Below are positions 5,715-7,508 of a stretch of DNA of 7,508 bases, piece by piece. The stretch is from the NCBI GenBank assembly GCA_964555565.1, contig CAZKTF010000179.1, positions 1-7,508 of the forward strand, given 5' to 3'. This DNA is from CAZKTF01 sp964555565 (GTDB lineage: Bacteria > Planctomycetota > JAJSAM01 > JAKLKS01). The translations under genes and the position numbers were made by a program. The notes under the pieces are model-generated. The model was not told the origin of the DNA. It saw nothing but the letters and a program-made list of their open reading frames with translations, and did not search any database. How positions within the stretch are numbered: position 1 is the stretch's first letter; each line of letters opens with the position of its first letter.

Positions 5715-6491
5715 CTACCGCCCCTGGAACCTCGGCGGCCTCTTCTCGAGGAACGCCCGGAGCCCCTCCTTCATGTCCTCGGTGGCCGCGGCGAGCCCGA
5801 ACAGCTTCCGCTCCGCGCGCATCCCCGCCGCGGTGCCGAACTCCTCCCCGTGGAGGACGGCCCGGAGCGCGAGCCGCACCGCCTCGGGGCCCCGCCGGAG
5901 GATCGCGAGGGCGAGCTTCCGGGCCTCCCCCACCACGGCCTCGGGCGGGGCCACCCGGTTCGCGAGCCCCCAGCGCAGCGCCGTCTCCGCGTCCACGGGG
6001 TCCGCCGTGAGGATCATCTCGAGGGCGCGGGCCCGGCCCACCACCCGCGGGAGGCGCTGCGTCCCCCCGTAGCCGGGGATGAGCCCGAGCCCGACCTCCG
6101 GCAGCCCCACCTTCGCCGTCGTGGAGAGGACGCGGAGGTGGCACGCCAGCGCCAGCTCCAGCCCGCCGCCGAAGGCCACGCCGTTCACCGCGGCGACGAC
6201 GGGCTTCCCGCAGCCCTCCAGGGCGTCCATGAGCGCCTGCCCGCGCGTGGAGAGCTCCACGGCGGACCGCGGGGTCATGCGCGCGAGGTCGGCGATGTCC
6301 GCCCCCGCCACGAAGGCCTTCGGGCCCTCGCCGGTGAGGACCGCCGCGCCGACGCCGTCGTCGGTGCGCACGCGCTCCGCCGCGGCGAGGAGCTCCGCCA
6401 CGACCGCGTCGTTGAGCGCGTTGAACTTCTCCGGCCGGGCGACCTTCACCAGCGCGACCCGGTCCGCCACCTCGAACGCGACGAAGCCCAT
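5715..6491 (-). CDS. Enoyl-CoA hydratase/isomerase (crotonase) family protein
   Basis: The product is a full-length, 258-residue, single-domain cytosolic crotonase. Members typically add water to trans-2-enoyl-CoA to give 3-hydroxyacyl-CoA in beta-oxidation. The CoA/oxyanion segment is AFVAGADIADLA (59-70). The second oxyanion and catalytic motif is VNGVAFGGGLELALACHLR (102-120), with E112 in the place of crotonase Glu144. PEVGLGLIPGYGGTQRL (131-147) places E132 at crotonase Glu164. With both acidic residues present, true hydratase activity is likely, although the superfamily includes isomerases and hydrolases. The C-terminal helix ends with the usual FLEKRPPRFQGR. The ATG at 6491 has GGAGGG (6499-6504) 7 bases upstream. 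The gene starts 33 bases after the VWA-protein stop and precedes the thiolase on the same strand, consistent with an acyl-CoA degradation operon. Confidence 0.94.
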   Translation of the reverse strand: MGFVAFEVADRVALVKVARPEKFNALNDAVVAELLAAAERVRTDDGVGAAVLTGEGPKAFVAGADIADLARMTPRSAVELSTRGQALMDALEGCGKPVVAAVNGVAFGGGLELALACHLRVLSTTAKVGLPEVGLGLIPGYGGTQRLPRVVGRARALEMILTADPVDAETALRWGLANRVAPPEAVVGEARKLALAILRRGPEAVRLALRAVLHGEEFGTAAGMRAERKLFGLAAATEDMKEGLRAFLEKRPPRFQGR

Positions 6492-6498
6492 GCCCGTT

Positions 6499-6504
6499 CC
6501 CTCC
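6499..6504 (-). promoter_or_regulatory. Shine-Dalgarno site of the enoyl-CoA hydratase gene
   Basis: GGAGGG on the minus strand, 7 bases before the ATG at 6491. It sits in the 33-base gap after the VWA-protein stop codon, which favours translation from a shared transcript. Confidence 0.65.
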
Positions 6505-6524
6505 GCGCCGCCGGCCGCCCCGTT

Positions 6525-7508
6525 CTACCGCACCTCGACGAACCTGCCCCCGTGCTCCGCGGCCAGGGTCCTCAGGAAGGCCCGGTCGATGGCCTGCCCC
6601 ACGCCGATGGCGTGGAGGGCCACCGCGTGCGAGCGGTCCCACTCGCGCGCCCCCTGGAGCACGCGGTCCGTCTCGCGCACCCCGTCGGTGCCCACGAGCG
6701 AGCCCGTGGGCGTGGTCGGGGACCCGTCGGTGAGGAGGAACACCGTGTCCGCCCCCCCGCCGTAGGCCGCGTCGGACGGGCTCCCCGCGGGACCGCGGAA
6801 GACCTCCTCGAGCGCCGCGTAGGTGTTCGTCGGCCCCGCGGCGGCCAGCGCGTCCACCCAGGCGGCCACCTCCTCCTTCGCCTTCGCCGTGGCCCGGGTG
6901 AGCCCGGGCTTCCAGCGGCGCACGGAGTCGCTGAAGGCGTACACGGTGAAGGAGCACTCTCCGTCCAGGGAGCGGATCGACCGGAGGAGCTCCTTCTTCG
7001 CCGCGTCGATCTTGGCGCCGCCCTTCTCCCCGCCCGAGGGATCGGCCATCGTCCCCGAGACGTCGATCACGTAGACGATGCGCTTCGAGGGGGTCGAGAT
7101 GTCGTAGTAGCGGTGCCTGCCCCGGGCGTCGTCCGCGGGCGGGGCGCCCCCCTCCCGCTTCCCCGACGCGGCGAAGGCGGCCCGGTTCTCCTGCCACCAC
7201 TGCCGCCACATCTCCGCCTCCATCCCGAAGCGCTGCCCGGTGACGCCCCGGAGGAGGTCCCCGATGTCCTGCCGCAGCCGCCCGTCCTCGCGGCCCATCC
7301 GGCCGACGAGGAGGTCCACCGCCTCGACCGTCCCGCGGGCCGCGAGCCCCCGGGCCGCGGCGAGCCGCACGGTCCAGGCCGCGTCCTCGAGCGCGCGGCC
7401 GAGGTCCGCCAGCGACGCCGCCTCCCCGAGCACCGAGAGCGCGGACGCGGCGGCCTCGCGCACGGAGACGTCGCGGTCCGCGAGCGCCCCCCGGAGCGCC
7501 TCCGCGGC
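6525..7508 (-). CDS. HEAT-repeat and von Willebrand A domain protein, 5'-truncated
   Basis: The frame is open to the right window edge, so only the C-terminal 327 residues are visible. The GTG at 7463 is internal, since HEAT-repeat sequence (ALRGALADRDVS) continues in frame above it. Visible residues 1 to about 75 are HEAT/PBS-lyase-like helical repeats with the D-x-x-V-R-x-x-A-A-x-A-L pattern. The linker (85-120) contains TGQRFG, then an E-x-W-R-x-W-W-x-E-N-R segment, an arrangement I associate with planctomycete HEAT proteins. The VWA domain covers about 140-327. Its MIDAS metal site is DVSGTM (149-154, Thr where Ser is more usual), the GPTNTY segment with T227 and T229, and D261 in LLTDGSPT. 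The fold should bind a protein partner through a divalent metal. No signal peptide or membrane segment is visible in this part. The hydratase gene follows 33 bases after its TAG. Biological role unknown. Confidence 0.88.
   Translation of the reverse strand, partial: AAEALRGALADRDVSVREAAASALSVLGEAASLADLGRALEDAAWTVRLAAARGLAARGTVEAVDLLVGRMGREDGRLRQDIGDLLRGVTGQRFGMEAEMWRQWWQENRAAFAASGKREGGAPPADDARGRHRYYDISTPSKRIVYVIDVSGTMADPSGGEKGGAKIDAAKKELLRSIRSLDGECSFTVYAFSDSVRRWKPGLTRATAKAKEEVAAWVDALAAAGPTNTYAALEEVFRGPAGSPSDAAYGGGADTVFLLTDGSPTTPTGSLVGTDGVRETDRVLQGAREWDRSHAVALHAIGVGQAIDRAFLRTLAAEHGGRFVEVR

Noticed and set aside
5650..7209. A 519-codon minus-strand frame across the hydratase and VWA genes
   Set aside because: It is Gly/Arg-rich and out of frame with two genes that have clear catalytic and MIDAS motifs.

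Overview
The window is a very GC-rich bacterial segment (roughly three quarters G+C by eye). It has six protein-coding genes, two of them cut by the window edges. The mix suggests a Planctomycetota genome or a similar large, GC-rich environmental genome: a protein of repeated carboxypeptidase-regulatory-like domains, a HEAT-repeat/von Willebrand A protein with a W-x-x-WW linker, and a dispersed CACAGAG-type repeat. No marker gene is present, so this assignment is an inference.

Layout. The plus strand carries only the 3' part of a multi-domain beta-sandwich protein (1-1512). It converges on a minus-strand block. The roughly 310-base gap between them (1513-1822) holds no gene. It contains a cluster of CACAGAG/CACGGAG repeats, including a 36-base inverted pair and an array of four 8-base units. 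The minus strand, read right to left, carries: a HEAT-repeat + VWA protein (5' end outside the window), an enoyl-CoA hydratase/isomerase (crotonase) family protein, an acetyl-CoA acetyltransferase-type thiolase, an isocitrate/isopropylmalate dehydrogenase-family enzyme, a 165-base transposase-less element with 19-base perfect terminal inverted repeats, and a rhomboid protease with a C-terminal TPR-like region.

How the genes may work together. The hydratase lies 33 bases after the VWA gene. The thiolase follows after 99 bases, with a possible promoter of its own, and the dehydrogenase after another 34 bases. All three have Shine-Dalgarno-like sites. The hydratase and thiolase fit acyl-CoA degradation (beta-oxidation), although no 3-hydroxyacyl-CoA dehydrogenase is visible. 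The dehydrogenase resembles LeuB in its substrate region but carries Lys-Tyr where the family normally signals its choice of NAD or NADP. The rhomboid gene is separated from this block by the inverted-repeat element and a perfect 8-bp hairpin.

The strongest candidates for something new are the 165-base MITE-like element (3056-3220), the repeat cluster in the convergent gap, and the atypical cofactor motif and basic tail of the dehydrogenase. No complete, clearly undescribed multi-gene system was recognised.
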